DNA of 64,000 nt. It comes from Allopusillimonas sp008369125. Its GTDB lineage: Bacteria > Pseudomonadota > Gammaproteobacteria > Burkholderiales > Burkholderiaceae_B. The notes beneath the pieces were generated by a model. The model was not told where the DNA came from. It worked only from the letters and a program-made list of their open reading frames with translations, and did no database searches. A program made the position numbers and the translations under genes. The stretch spans positions 62,001 through 126,000 of the forward strand of contig NZ_VOAY01000002.1 of assembly GCF_008369125.1 (NCBI RefSeq), given 5' to 3'. The first letter of the stretch is position 1. Each line of letters opens with the position of its first letter. Shown one piece after another: positions 27,294 to 36,004 of this stretch.

Positions 27294-27821
27294 TCAATAG
27301 TGTGTAGCGGCGTCTTCAACAGAAGGCGTATTCTCGGCCCGCAGGGTACTTGCCGATGCCATACATATAGATACAAACTCGTCCACAACGGCCAGAAGCA
27401 AAAGCACCGTGCCTGACAAAAAGCTCAACTGAGGTATCCAGACAGGCAGCTCGATCATGCCCTGAGTAAGCTCGCCCGAGTCCCATCCGTCAAGCAAGTA
27501 TTTTCCTGCAGCCCAAACCATGTACACACTGAACGACGTGGCAATCAGCAGCCCTGCAAGCATTAACGGCTTACGCAGCGACGGCCGCGCTGCGTCAAGC
27601 AAAACACCCACTCTGACCATGTCGCCGCGTTTGAACGTAGCTGGCAAAGCGAGAAATCCAGCAGCTGCGCAAAACCACCCTACCAGCTCGCCAGCCCCCG
27701 TTACCTGCGAACCGAACGCACGCATCACGGCTTCGAGAATCATCACAGCAAACAGGGAAACCAAGAACAGTCCGGCGAGATAAAGGCTGCCGTCGTATAG
27801 CGTATCCAGAATTTTCCGCAC
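27294..27821 (-). CDS. TRAP transporter small membrane protein (DctQ)
   Basis: 175 residues with four hydrophobic helices and the usual FKRGDMVRVGVLLDAA segment between helices two and three. I set the start at the GTG at 27821, preceded by AAAGGAG; the ATG at 27860 directly after the DctP stop is the alternative and adds 13 residues. Stabilises DctM in the membrane. Confidence 0.88.
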   Translation of the reverse strand: MRKILDTLYDGSLYLAGLFLVSLFAVMILEAVMRAFGSQVTGAGELVGWFCAAAGFLALPATFKRGDMVRVGVLLDAARPSLRKPLMLAGLLIATSFSVYMVWAAGKYLLDGWDSGELTQGMIELPVWIPQLSFLSGTVLLLLAVVDEFVSICMASASTLRAENTPSVEDAATHY

Positions 27822-27860
27822 CGCACTAACTCCTTTAAAGGTACAAACGGAAGTGGCCAT

Positions 27861-28868
27861 TTACTTGCCAGTTGCCTGGCGATACTGAGCCAATGCGGCC
27901 ACTGCGTCAGCCCCCATAGGCTTGACGTAAACAGCCCAAAGTGGGGCGGTGCGTTCTTGCATTTCTCTGAGCAAAGCCTCAGGAGCTACAGCGATCTTCA
28001 TACCGTTTTTCTTCAGTTCTGCCATTTTCTGCTCATGATCTTGCTTTGCTGCCTCCCAGAACTCAGGCTCCATTTCTTTTGCGATGCGTTCCATGGTGGC
28101 CTGATGCTCAGGCGGAATCTTCTTCCACACATCCAGATTGATGGCCATGGCATTCGATGCCCATATGTGGTTGGTCACATAGCCATAATCGAGAAAGTCC
28201 CAGTACTTCTGTGCAACCGCGGTACCGGCAGATGTTGGAATACCTTCAATCATTCCGGCGCCCAGTGCCTGCAAAATTTCAAGATTCGTCATTTGAACCG
28301 GTAACATACCTAGTCGTGTGATCCAGTCGGACGTCAACTTGTCCAGGGTACGCATCTTCACCCCTTTGAGATCATCGATGGAGTTAACGGGCTGCTTGAG
28401 AAAGAAAAACTGGCTGGGCCACGGGGCCATGTACAAGGCTTTTTGGTTATTCTTGGCCAGCACCTTTTCCCAAAGCGGGCGAAACGAGCGGTGCAGCACT
28501 TTTAGTTCATCAAAGTCATGCACCATGAAAGGCAGTGTCTCTGCCGCGAGTACGGCGCCCCGACTGGCATTCTGGAAAAGTGCAAAATCTCCCATGGGTA
28601 CAACACCCTCGCCAATTGCTCTCATAGATTCGCTTGCCTTCACACCCAATGTGCCACCGGGGTGGGGCTTAAGAACCATATAGCCACCCGTTTCCTCCAG
28701 CACGCGCTTAGCGTAGCGCTCGGCGTTCACCGAGTGCACTTCATTCTTTCCCCATGGAACCGAAATATTCAGTTCCATCTGAGCCATGGCGCTGGCCGAG
28801 CTTAACGCCAAGGAAATCATCACAACCTTACGAGCAAACCAGAACACAGATGGGCGAAGTTTCTTCAT
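27861..28868 (-). CDS. TRAP transporter substrate-binding protein (DctP), second system
   Basis: 335 residues with a signal peptide ending near ASAMAQ. Periplasmic. Marks: HPGGTLGVKASESMRAIGEG, LKGVKMRTLDKLTSDW with the carboxylate-binding Arg, and LEILQALGAGMIEG. The ATG at 28868 follows GAGGAGGC. First gene of the DctP-DctQ-DctM unit, under the promoter-operator at 28937-28965. Second TRAP system under the same operator as the one at 16.7-20.4 kb, so the regulon may import two related acids. Confidence 0.93.
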   Translation of the reverse strand: MKKLRPSVFWFARKVVMISLALSSASAMAQMELNISVPWGKNEVHSVNAERYAKRVLEETGGYMVLKPHPGGTLGVKASESMRAIGEGVVPMGDFALFQNASRGAVLAAETLPFMVHDFDELKVLHRSFRPLWEKVLAKNNQKALYMAPWPSQFFFLKQPVNSIDDLKGVKMRTLDKLTSDWITRLGMLPVQMTNLEILQALGAGMIEGIPTSAGTAVAQKYWDFLDYGYVTNHIWASNAMAINLDVWKKIPPEHQATMERIAKEMEPEFWEAAKQDHEQKMAELKKNGMKIAVAPEALLREMQERTAPLWAVYVKPMGADAVAALAQYRQATGK

Positions 28869-28936
28869 TGAATGCCTCCTCAGGCAGATAAATAGGGTGG
28901 CAGTGCGATCAACTGATATTTTTTTCTTATGCTGCA

Positions 28937-28987
28937 ATTAAATATTATGTACGTACAAATGTAAAGCGCTTTTAATTTGTCCGGTCA
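28937..28987 (-). promoter_or_regulatory. Promoter and operators of the second TRAP operon
   Basis: Minus-strand TTTACA (28965-28960), exact 17-bp spacer, TTTAAT (28942-28937), with TGTACGTACA (28948-28957) inside the spacer. A diverged copy, TGTCCGGTCA, lies 30 bp upstream at 28978-28987. Confidence 0.82.
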
Positions 28988-28989
28988 TA

Positions 28990-29690
28990 AGTCGGCTTTC
29001 TTCAGGAGGTAATTTCAGCATGCCCGAATAACTGATCATCCGTCACCAAGCGTTTGTAACGCTGTTGGCTGCGGCGCTCCAACCTGAGTCGGCTAGGCAT
29101 GCCCATGGCTGCCACAGTGTCGTTCCTACATGGGACACATCGTCCGTGTTCACGGACTGGTCTGGCCCCTCGGGGCCTGTAAGTTTGCCTCAACGATGAC
29201 TCGCAATTCCGCTCGTCCTGCTTTATCAACTGGTGGACGATGGGTCAATCGCTTTAAGTCAAAACGCCAGGCCACGGCGTTAGTCATCCTGCATCAAAGG
29301 AGCATTGAACTAGTCAACGAAAAATCCACACACGATCTGGGAGGCGGTCTCATTGTTAATTGGCTATTGCCTTTTAGAAAGCGCCGCATGGGTCTTTCTA
29401 ACTTCTTAACCATATGGACCCTTTGACCTGATGGCCCGAGAAACGTAAATAGTAAGGTAAAAGCCCACTGCTATTTACAAATTCATAAAGTATTGGTTCA
29501 ACGCAGATAGTGCTTCCAGTGCTCTGTTCGTACGGGGTAGACGGAGCTATATCAATCTAAGTGCTCAGTCTTGCCAATTATCGAAAGCCAGTTTTCAAGA
29601 GCTTTTTTCGATAACAAGCACAACAAGAATTGTCACATTTGGAATAACACTGAGTGATTTTCTTGCAAATATTTCCGAGTTTTTCCACAG
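28990..29690. other. Region of about 700 bp without a supported gene
   Basis: Neither strand gives a recognisable protein. A 45-codon minus-strand frame starting near 29287 (MTNAVAWRFDLKRLTHRPP) has no known relative. The stretch lies between the operator of the TRAP unit and the mobile-element debris, and is probably non-coding remains. Confidence 0.5.
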
Positions 29691-29691
29691 G

Positions 29692-29791
29692 AAAAGTCGC
29701 AGCGCGGTTTTTGTGAATGCACCTTGTAGCGCCGAAGCGGAGATACTGTCGGCCTTTTACGGCCATGAGACTCTCAGGACCAGGCTTACGG
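29692..29791. repeat. Left half of an IS-split leader repeat (copy A)
   Basis: This stretch, beginning AAAAGTCGCAGCGCGG and ending AGGACCAGGCTTACGG, matches 57547-57650 closely in order and wording, with scattered mismatches. Its continuation is found on the far side of the IS256 element at 31261. Confidence 0.8.
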
Positions 29792-31260
29792 AGGAGTGTC
29801 AGAATTTTTGTGTTCAGGCTTTTTACATAAACCATTGATCTACCTATCTTGCCCGTGACTCTGGATCCCGATAGGAATAGGCCTGAGTGAATCGCTCCTC
29901 GTATAGGATAGCAAACTGCTGCATCGAAGGTGTCCATTGATCTGCGGCAGATTCCCATTCGACGGTGATGTTTCTTATGGCCAGCCAGAATAGCTTGGTG
30001 GCCGATTCGTCGGTGGGAAACTGCCTAAGCGTGTTGATGATCTTGCGTAACTGCGCGTTCACGCTTTCGATAGCATTGTTCGTATAGTTGATCTTGCGTA
30101 TCTGCGGCGGGAACGCAAAGAAAGAAATCACGTGCTCCCACGCTCTTTCCCAGGCGATCGCCAACATCGGATACTTCTGGCCTCACGGGCCTTGGGCGAA
30201 CTCGTGCAGCGCCTGCTGACCGGCCTGCGCATTCAAAGCACCATAGATAGGGCCATAGTGCGGCACCCAGATTTTTCCTGTCGCTCCAGCCTGCATATCT
30301 CATACTGTTACGGATCAAGTGCACGATGCAGGTCTGCAGCGTCGTGGCCGGAAACACCGCTTCAAGGCATCAGGCATACCTTTTAGTCCGTCGGTCACCG
30401 CAATCAGAATGCCCTGTACACTGCGCATCTTCACCTCGTTAAATACACGCATCCAGAACTTGGCGCCTTCCGTGTTCTCAATCCAGAGCCCCAGGATCTC
30501 ACGCGTACCATCGGGCAGCAATCCAAAGGCCATGTACACCGCCTTGTTACGGACCACCCCTTCATCGCGAATCTTCACCCGTAACTCATCAAAGAACACG
30601 ACCGGATACATTGGCTCGGGCGCTCGGTGCTGCCAGGCCTGCGCCTCGTCCATGACCTCATCGGTCACTGAACTGATGAAATCGGCTGAAACCTCGATGC
30701 CAAACTGCGCAGCCAGAAACGCATGAATCTCGCGCACACTCATGCCCCGGGCATATGTCAATGGCCATTACTTTTAACCGCACCTCCTGGTGGGTTAGTT
30801 TAATTGGCCATTAACAGCATACATAGCGATGATCTTGTCATCGAACCCCGTAATACGTCGTGCAGGCTTGGGAATCAGGATCGATGCCAAGCTCCCATCA
30901 CGTTCCCAAGGGATGTCCAAGCGTATAGGTCCTATATCGGTGAGCACGGTCTTGGCGCTGCTGCCATTGCGCTGGTTGGTGCTCTGCTCCGGACGAAGCT
31001 CACCGCTGCTGTACCCAGGAAGATGGTGTCCCAGTTCAACACCCAGCGCACGCTCGATGATCGCTTTCTTGAGAAGCGTGAACGTGTCATGCACTGCCTC
31101 GGCCGTCATCGACCCGGTCACCAGTTCATCCAGCAGTTGCTAGGCGCTGGCCGGCAACGTGCCTTTGGGAACCCCTAATCCTTGTTTTTTTGTGTTCTCG
31201 TGCCATGGGTTGCCCCCTTAAAGACAATCATAGACCTGAACACAAAATTCCAGACACTCC
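29792..31260 (-). mobile_element. IS256-family insertion sequence, decayed
   Basis: About 1470 bp bounded by 26-bp inverted repeats at 29793-29818 and 31235-31260 that agree at 23 positions. The flanks GGCTTACGG (29783-29791) and GGCTTGCGG (31261-31269) look like a 9-bp target duplication with one change, as expected for IS256. The target was a copy of the repeat seen at 57.5 kb. Confidence 0.88.
29844..31206 (-). pseudogene. IS256-family (mutator-type) transposase, broken
   Basis: Pieces of one transposase in several frames on the minus strand: EAVHDTFTLLKKAIIERALG, then ARGMSVREIHAFLAAQFGIE with FFDELRVKIRDEG and AVTDGLKGMPDAL, then ATTLQTCIVHLIRNSMRYA, then FFAFPPQIRKINYTNNAIES. The DDE aspartates and glutamate are still visible in these blocks. 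Damage includes amber codons near 31170 and 31140, an insertion of about 60 bp after codon MYA (30763-30825), and frameshifts near 30360 and 30190. Not functional. Confidence 0.88.
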
Positions 31261-31358
31261 GGCTTGCGGTCCCACCACCACTGCACAACCCAGCAGCTCC
31301 ACCCGCTGCGAGCGCAACCATCACCGAAGCGGTGATCTAAATTGAAGGCTGTTACGCA
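31261..31358. repeat. Right half of the IS-split leader repeat (copy A)
   Basis: Starts GGCTTGCGGT and continues to TTGAAGGCTGTTACGCA, matching 57647-57734. It includes the perfect hairpin ATCACCG-AAG-CGGTGAT at 31320-31336, identical to that at 57696-57712. Confidence 0.85.
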
Positions 31359-31407
31359 CCGCCTTAATAAATTTCTTCATTACCCCGCCTTCGTGCAAAA
31401 TCGCCCA

Positions 31408-32595
31408 TTAAGAGTTCAAGGCTCGCTTTGCCATAAAAGCGACAATCATGGCCGGAACAAAACAAATTATGGACAGATACACAATGCCCAGCACACCCAA
31501 CCGTGGCATATAGGTAAGAATTAACCCGCCGACCCACGTGGCAATCATTATTGAGAAGTTAAAGACACTGGACTGCACCGAGGTTGCCACAGCTTTGCCC
31601 TGTGCGACCTGCTTGCTAACCGCAGCCTGATACATCGTCACAAGAGGGCCGAATGCAAGGCCCCAAAGAAAAAAGGCCAAGTGCGAAATACCGTTGGCTC
31701 CGTCGAAAAAAACAAACAGGGCCATCGAGACGGCGCCGCAAGCCAACATACTAATGATCAAACCACGTAAGTAAGAATCGATGATCTTGATCGACACAAG
31801 CACTGAAATGACGGAGCCGATACCAAAAATGAGTAACGCTATACTGATGCCGCCCAAGAAATCGATACTCTCGACCAACAGCGTGACGTAGGTATAGGTA
31901 CCGTAATGAGCAATGACTGAAAGAAAAGTTAGCAACAGGACTATCAAGACCGACGGTGTTTTAAGAACAGCAAAGGGCGAATTGTGCTTGGTGAGCTTTT
32001 CCCCCTGGACCGAAGGCAGATATTTGATCGACAAGAGCGCGATGATGGCCACAAGCACGCCTAGCGCCACGAACTCTGCCCGCCAGCCAATTTCGGTACC
32101 GATGAACGTCATGAAAGGCAGACCAAGGCTTATGCCAAAGGTATTGCCCGCCAGAATGACAGTAATAGCTTTGCCTTGCATCTCCTCTCGGACGAGCGCT
32201 GTACCGTACGCAGCAATCATAGGCCACATAACGCCCGCACAAATGCCGCCGATAATGCGCATTGCTACAATCAGGGAATAAGAAGACGCGAGACCGACGA
32301 TGACATTTGAAACGGCAAATCCTGTCAACAAAACCAACAAGAGAGTTTTTCGGTTCATCCACAGGGTCATACTGATTAGTGGGATCGCAAGGACTGCAGA
32401 TGCCAGCGCATACACGCCCACGAGAAAGCCTACTTGGGTCTGCTCAATTTCTAGGCCTTCAGTCATCTGAGACATGATTCCAGAAGGAGCGAGCTCAGAT
32501 AGAATACCGACAAAGGTGACACTGGCCATCAGGCCAAGCATGACCCACGAAGTGCAATGGCGCCCAATGGGGCTATTCGTTGAAAGACTCGTCAA
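31408..32595 (-). CDS. Major facilitator superfamily transporter
   Basis: 395 residues, about twelve hydrophobic helices. The first half shows GIMSQMTEGLEIEQTQVGFL and WMNRKTLLLVLLTGFAVSN, the motif-A region, and GGICAGVMWPMIAAY, a pattern of the AraJ/sugar-efflux and drug-exporter group (DHA1). Single gene with no clear partner; the next gene upstream is a metal chaperone in the same orientation 190 bp away. Substrate unknown. Confidence 0.88.
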   Translation of the reverse strand: MTSLSTNSPIGRHCTSWVMLGLMASVTFVGILSELAPSGIMSQMTEGLEIEQTQVGFLVGVYALASAVLAIPLISMTLWMNRKTLLLVLLTGFAVSNVIVGLASSYSLIVAMRIIGGICAGVMWPMIAAYGTALVREEMQGKAITVILAGNTFGISLGLPFMTFIGTEIGWRAEFVALGVLVAIIALLSIKYLPSVQGEKLTKHNSPFAVLKTPSVLIVLLLTFLSVIAHYGTYTYVTLLVESIDFLGGISIALLIFGIGSVISVLVSIKIIDSYLRGLIISMLACGAVSMALFVFFDGANGISHLAFFLWGLAFGPLVTMYQAAVSKQVAQGKAVATSVQSSVFNFSIMIATWVGGLILTYMPRLGVLGIVYLSIICFVPAMIVAFMAKRALNS

Positions 32596-32788
32596 ACTTG
32601 CTCCAAATGCCGATTACTCGAGAGGGGCCTCAAGCATGACCGATCAGCAATTTAATCAGCCAGGCCACGCAGTCCATGCTAGCAAAAGCCAAACTGACGC
32701 CGCATGGCGTAGTGGCGATGCTGAATACTTAGCACGCCTCCAGATCATTGAGCGAGGCACGCAATGGCCAATTGGACCATTGCTCCTA

Positions 32789-32986
32789 TCACTTGATCGT
32801 AGGCGTGTAGCCGACCTCTCGAATCGCGCGTTGTAGTACATCAATGTCCGATGCCCCTTCAATGCGGACTATTTTTTCAGGTAGATTAATATCCACCCTA
32901 GCACCTGGAACAGCCTCCTTAACCGCACGAGTGATCGTCTCTACGCAATGATGGCAAGACATGTTATTGACTTCAAATTCAATCAT
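32789..32986 (-). CDS. Heavy-metal-associated (CopZ-like) chaperone
   Basis: 65 residues forming one HMA domain: the metal motif NMSCHHCVETI has Cys11 and Cys14, and the domain closes with REVGYTPTI. It likely binds Cu(I) or a similar metal in the cytoplasm. The ATG at 32986 has GGAGACCGAA before it and gives the canonical domain start; a longer frame from 33073 is not needed. No copper ATPase is present in the window, so the gene appears orphaned among mobile remains. Confidence 0.88.
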   Translation of the reverse strand: MIEFEVNNMSCHHCVETITRAVKEAVPGARVDINLPEKIVRIEGASDIDVLQRAIREVGYTPTIK

Positions 32987-33204
32987 TTCGGTCTCCAGTA
33001 CAAGGGCGTTAAAAGCACTATAAACCGATCTTCTGTTTTTAAGTTGAAACTGCGCAATGGCATAAAACTCCAAGCCTGACGCGGATCAAAAATATCAGGT
33101 AAACCGTAAACAAGGCAAAAGGCAATTCAACAGGCCAAAAGCCGACCATTTCTCTCATTTGGTTTAGAGCCCTCACCTCGACAGTATTGTCTCAGCGTGG
33201 GACA

Positions 33205-33408
33205 CATCCATGCCGTCAAACTCGGGTTTCCACTTGTAAAAAGTTGAGCTGCCAATTCCATGCTTGCGGCACAGCGCATCCACTGCTAAGCCCGCTTCGG
33301 CTTCCTTGATGAAACCGATGATCTTTTCTTCGGTAAACCGTTTCTTCAAGTCCGTATCCCTTTAAATGGACTCTGCCTGATTTTGTGCCTAACTTTGAGG
33401 GCAGGTCA
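33205..33408 (-). mobile_element. IS3-family element remnant (orfA start and one end)
   Basis: Near copy of 50640-50842. On the minus strand the terminal repeat TGACCTGCCCTCAAAGTTAG and the orfA start LKKRFTEEKIIGFIKEAEAG can be read through to about HGIGSSTFYKWKPEF, after which the match ends. It keeps the orfA frame that the copy at 50.7 kb has lost. Confidence 0.85.
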
Positions 33409-33467
33409 GCCCCCCGGAGGCTAAATCTCGCTCATCTATTTCTCAGCCGATGAGGACTACGATTAAG

Positions 33468-33620
33468 ATGGAGAGTTCAAAGTGTTTGCTTGCATCCATA
33501 GGCGTACTGATGCATATCACTCCAATAAGCGTGGCAGATGAGCCTTTTTTAACTTACTACAATGCGTTTATGAGTTCTTCGCCTGTGCGAACCGTTATTG
33601 CGTTGCAATTGCATGCCTAG
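33468..33620 (+). CDS. Small hypothetical protein, possibly secreted
   Basis: 50 codons from ATG to TAG. The start MESSKCLLASIGVLMHITPI has a hydrophobic stretch and is followed by SVADEP, which could be a signal peptide. AGGA lies 12 bases upstream, somewhat far. No family recognised; it may be a chance frame in debris. Confidence 0.35.
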   Translation: MESSKCLLASIGVLMHITPISVADEPFLTYYNAFMSSSPVRTVIALQLHA

Positions 33621-33678
33621 CTGACAACAACGAAAGCCTCCAGCAAGCCGATCTGGTCGGCGCACTGAGCGACGAGCG

Positions 33679-33927
33679 TCAGCCGATCTGAGCATCAAGA
33701 CACGTCTCCGGCCTTGATGGTGCGCGGCTTATGTGGCGCACGATGTACTCATTCATGCACCGAGCCCGCTCACGAGATGAAAACCATCGCGCACGCTCTT
33801 CGGCCGCTGCCAATACGCCCGCCTTGCGCTCTGCCTCTTTGAGGCATGAAAGCAAAAGAGCCTCTTCCGCTTTCATTGATTTAAATTCATCCAAAGCCAA
33901 ATCAAAAGCGCTACACCAACCCTGCAT
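33679..33927 (-). CDS. Small hypothetical protein
   Basis: 82 residues from the ATG at 33927, which has GGGGGAAGAA upstream. The sequence is rich in Ala, Glu and Arg (FKSMKAEEALLLSCLKEAER) and likely helical. Three copies of GCGAACA occur in its leader (33944-33967). The longer frame to 34242 has no support. Function unknown. Confidence 0.5.
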   Translation of the reverse strand: MQGWCSAFDLALDEFKSMKAEEALLLSCLKEAERKAGVLAAAEERARWFSSRERARCMNEYIVRHISRAPSRPETCLDAQIG

Positions 33928-34129
33928 TTCTTCCCCCTTCCCTGTTCGCTGTTCGCTGTTCGCTGCTGTGGGGATCTTAGGCCGTGACGGGGGAAAGTTC
34001 AACATATACCCCCACCACAGGACGCCAGACCTAATAAGCTGAGCGGTTGATGTGCATAATGCTTGGTAAATGGCGTGACTGAAGCGCCCCGGCATTTGTG
34101 GAGGCTCCCACATTTGAGGGGACAAAGCT

Positions 34130-34330
34130 ATGATGAAACAGACCAAGGTTTCCCCCGAGGTGCGTGAGCACGCCGTGCGCAGGGTGTAAGAGCACCGTGG
34201 AGAGTATCCGTCTATGTGAGCGACCAACGAATCGATTGCCACGAAGCTAGTTTATGTGCCGCAGGCCTTGAACCAATGGGTGCGCAAGTATGAGTTGGGC
34301 ACTGGCACGCGAGATGGGGTCATCCAATGA
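34130..34330 (+). pseudogene. IS3-family orfA remnant
   Basis: Plus-strand reading MKQTKVSPEVREHAVRRV, stop, EHRGEYPSM, then ATNESIATKL and PQALNQWVRKYELGTGTRDG follows the standard N-terminal helix-turn-helix of IS3-group OrfA proteins. In-frame stops and a short frameshift disable it. Belongs to a different IS3 group than the element at 49.7 kb. Confidence 0.75.
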
Positions 34331-34342
34331 GGCGAGTCGGCC

Positions 34343-34645
34343 TTACACGCGCTTAATGATCTGATATTCATCATTGTCTGATGTGATGCATCGCCCATCA
34401 CTAAGCCATTTGAGATACAGCTTCCGGGCAGTACCAGCAACAAGGATGACTGTGTAGCCGGTATACACCACTTCGAGCACGCTGGATGGGCATCGGCCCT
34501 CTATAAATGCTAAGCGTCCAGATTGGAGTACATACATATCTCTGCCTTGGATTATATCGGGCTTTGTTGCGGCCATAGAGTCTCTGCTATCTCCGAAAAG
34601 GGATAGTCGCTCCGCAATTCTCATACCTGGAAAATATGACAACAA
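34343..34645 (-). CDS. Hypothetical protein
   Basis: 100 codons; internal ATGs at 34624 or 34576 may be the real start. The C-terminal half (LEVVYTGYTVILVAGTARKL) looks like beta structure. No family recognised. Bordered by an IS3 remnant and non-coding remains. Confidence 0.4.
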   Translation of the reverse strand: MLSYFPGMRIAERLSLFGDSRDSMAATKPDIIQGRDMYVLQSGRLAFIEGRCPSSVLEVVYTGYTVILVAGTARKLYLKWLSDGRCITSDNDEYQIIKRV

Positions 34646-34931
34646 AAGTTAACAGTCGCCGGGCGACAACTGGGTGTGCGTCAGCTGTGCCCATTCACAC
34701 AAGAGAACAGCATGGCCACTGAAACAGTCCCAACCACCGCTGAGAAAGTCGCTGTACACCGCGCACGGCAAAACGTGCGAGACGAAGTCAGGTGGGGCGA
34801 ACTGTTCGACTCGGCCGCCAGTCACGACCGAAGAAAACGAAGCTTGGGCCGAGTTGGGGCGCAGCGCGGTCGAACGACTGATATGAAGCTTCGATATTTC
34901 TGATACGTGGCTTAGCAAAGCCCCAAGCGCT
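34646..34931. other. Region without a convincing gene
   Basis: Two overlapping plus-strand frames of 70-75 codons occur (34674, 34676); one includes MATETVPTTAEKVAVHRARQ with fair coding look, but the continuation is basic and disordered. Possible remnant of a small gene. Confidence 0.3.
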
Positions 34932-35852
34932 TCACATACCCTGCTGCAAGTTCGCATCCTCAATAGAGTAGTCCTGCAAATACTGGATGAAGGCTTTAAC
35001 GTAGTCAGGTAATGCAGCAAATGACCTGACTACGATCATTTGCTGGCGTAAAGTCCAGTGTTCGTCGAGCCGAACCCAGTCGACCAAACCCTTCTCGACT
35101 GCGGGCCTCGCGAGAGTCGCCGGTATCAGCGTGATCCCCACTCCTTCTTGAACACAGCGCAGCGCAGCGCCAAAGTTGGGCACATGTACTCGAACGTTCA
35201 TGTGACAGCTCAAGCTGTTAGCCATTTGCTGCAAGTACAAAAAGTTACTGCTGTTTCTTCCGATAGACACGATGTCGTACTGCAGCATCATGTCTAGTGT
35301 GACTCGTTCTCGTTTCGTCAATGGATGACCAGGCACAGTGATCACCACTAACTCATCATGTCCGTATTCAATCGACTCAAGTCCACGCAAATGAACAACG
35401 CTGGCTACCAGCCCGATATCAGCCATATTGTCATGCACTGCTCTGACAGTTTCGTCGCTCAGATGCTCCTCCAAATCAATATTCACATTGGGGTACGCAG
35501 CAAGAAAACGGCTTAGTGGAATTGGCAACTGACTTAGGGTGCTGCTGTTGGCAAACACACGGACCTGCCCCACCACTCCCGAGGTGTAGCGCCTCATTTC
35601 GCCATGCAATTGGTCGATGTTGGACAAGACGCTCTGGCAGTAGCGATAAACAGTCTCACCGGCCGACGTAAGCGCCATGCCTTTTGGCGTACGGTTGAAT
35701 AAGGAAGCACCCATAGCGCGTTCTAAATTTTTTAATCTATAGCTGGCGGTGGGAGCCGTCATATGCATGTCAAGCGCACCATTGGTTAGGCTCTTGGCAT
35801 TGGCAATGGCCATGAATACACGTAGATCTGTGAGTTCGTATCGCAAGCCCAT
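34932..35852 (-). CDS. LysR-type transcriptional regulator
   Basis: 306 residues: winged helix-turn-helix at 1-65 (LTDLRVFMAIANAKSLTNGA, then TAPTASYRLKNLERAMGASL), and a periplasmic-binding-like effector domain from about 90. Divergent from a Bug binding protein, a MaoC gene and a CoA-transferase, with the inverted-repeat region 35919-35978 between them. It most likely activates that operon in response to its substrate and controls itself. Confidence 0.93.
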   Translation of the reverse strand: MGLRYELTDLRVFMAIANAKSLTNGALDMHMTAPTASYRLKNLERAMGASLFNRTPKGMALTSAGETVYRYCQSVLSNIDQLHGEMRRYTSGVVGQVRVFANSSTLSQLPIPLSRFLAAYPNVNIDLEEHLSDETVRAVHDNMADIGLVASVVHLRGLESIEYGHDELVVITVPGHPLTKRERVTLDMMLQYDIVSIGRNSSNFLYLQQMANSLSCHMNVRVHVPNFGAALRCVQEGVGITLIPATLARPAVEKGLVDWVRLDEHWTLRQQMIVVRSFAALPDYVKAFIQYLQDYSIEDANLQQGM

Positions 35853-35918
35853 CTCCTATCAATGACGCATAAATGACTCAGCATTATAGGTTCAATTCGA
35901 ATTTTTCTAATGCTACTG

Positions 35919-35978
35919 GTGAGTATTTCAACTGGACCGTGTGAAATACTCACGCTTATAGTGAGTCTAATAACTCAC
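35919..35978. promoter_or_regulatory. LysR-type operator: two inverted repeats of GTGAGT/ACTCAC
   Basis: GTGAGTATTTCA (35919-35930) is the exact reverse complement of TGAAATACTCAC (35942-35953), spacer 11 bp. A second pair, GTGAGT-6-ACTCAC, lies at 35961-35978. Four half-sites at regular spacing in a divergent promoter fit the recognition and activation sites of LysR tetramers. Confidence 0.85.
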
Positions 35979-36004
35979 TTCTGAATATTCAAAGGACGTA
36001 GAAA

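Noticed and set aside
33679..34242. 187-codon frame
   Set aside because: Only the last 82 codons after the ATG at 33927 have a ribosome site and coding look; the upstream part crosses a repeat and IS debris.
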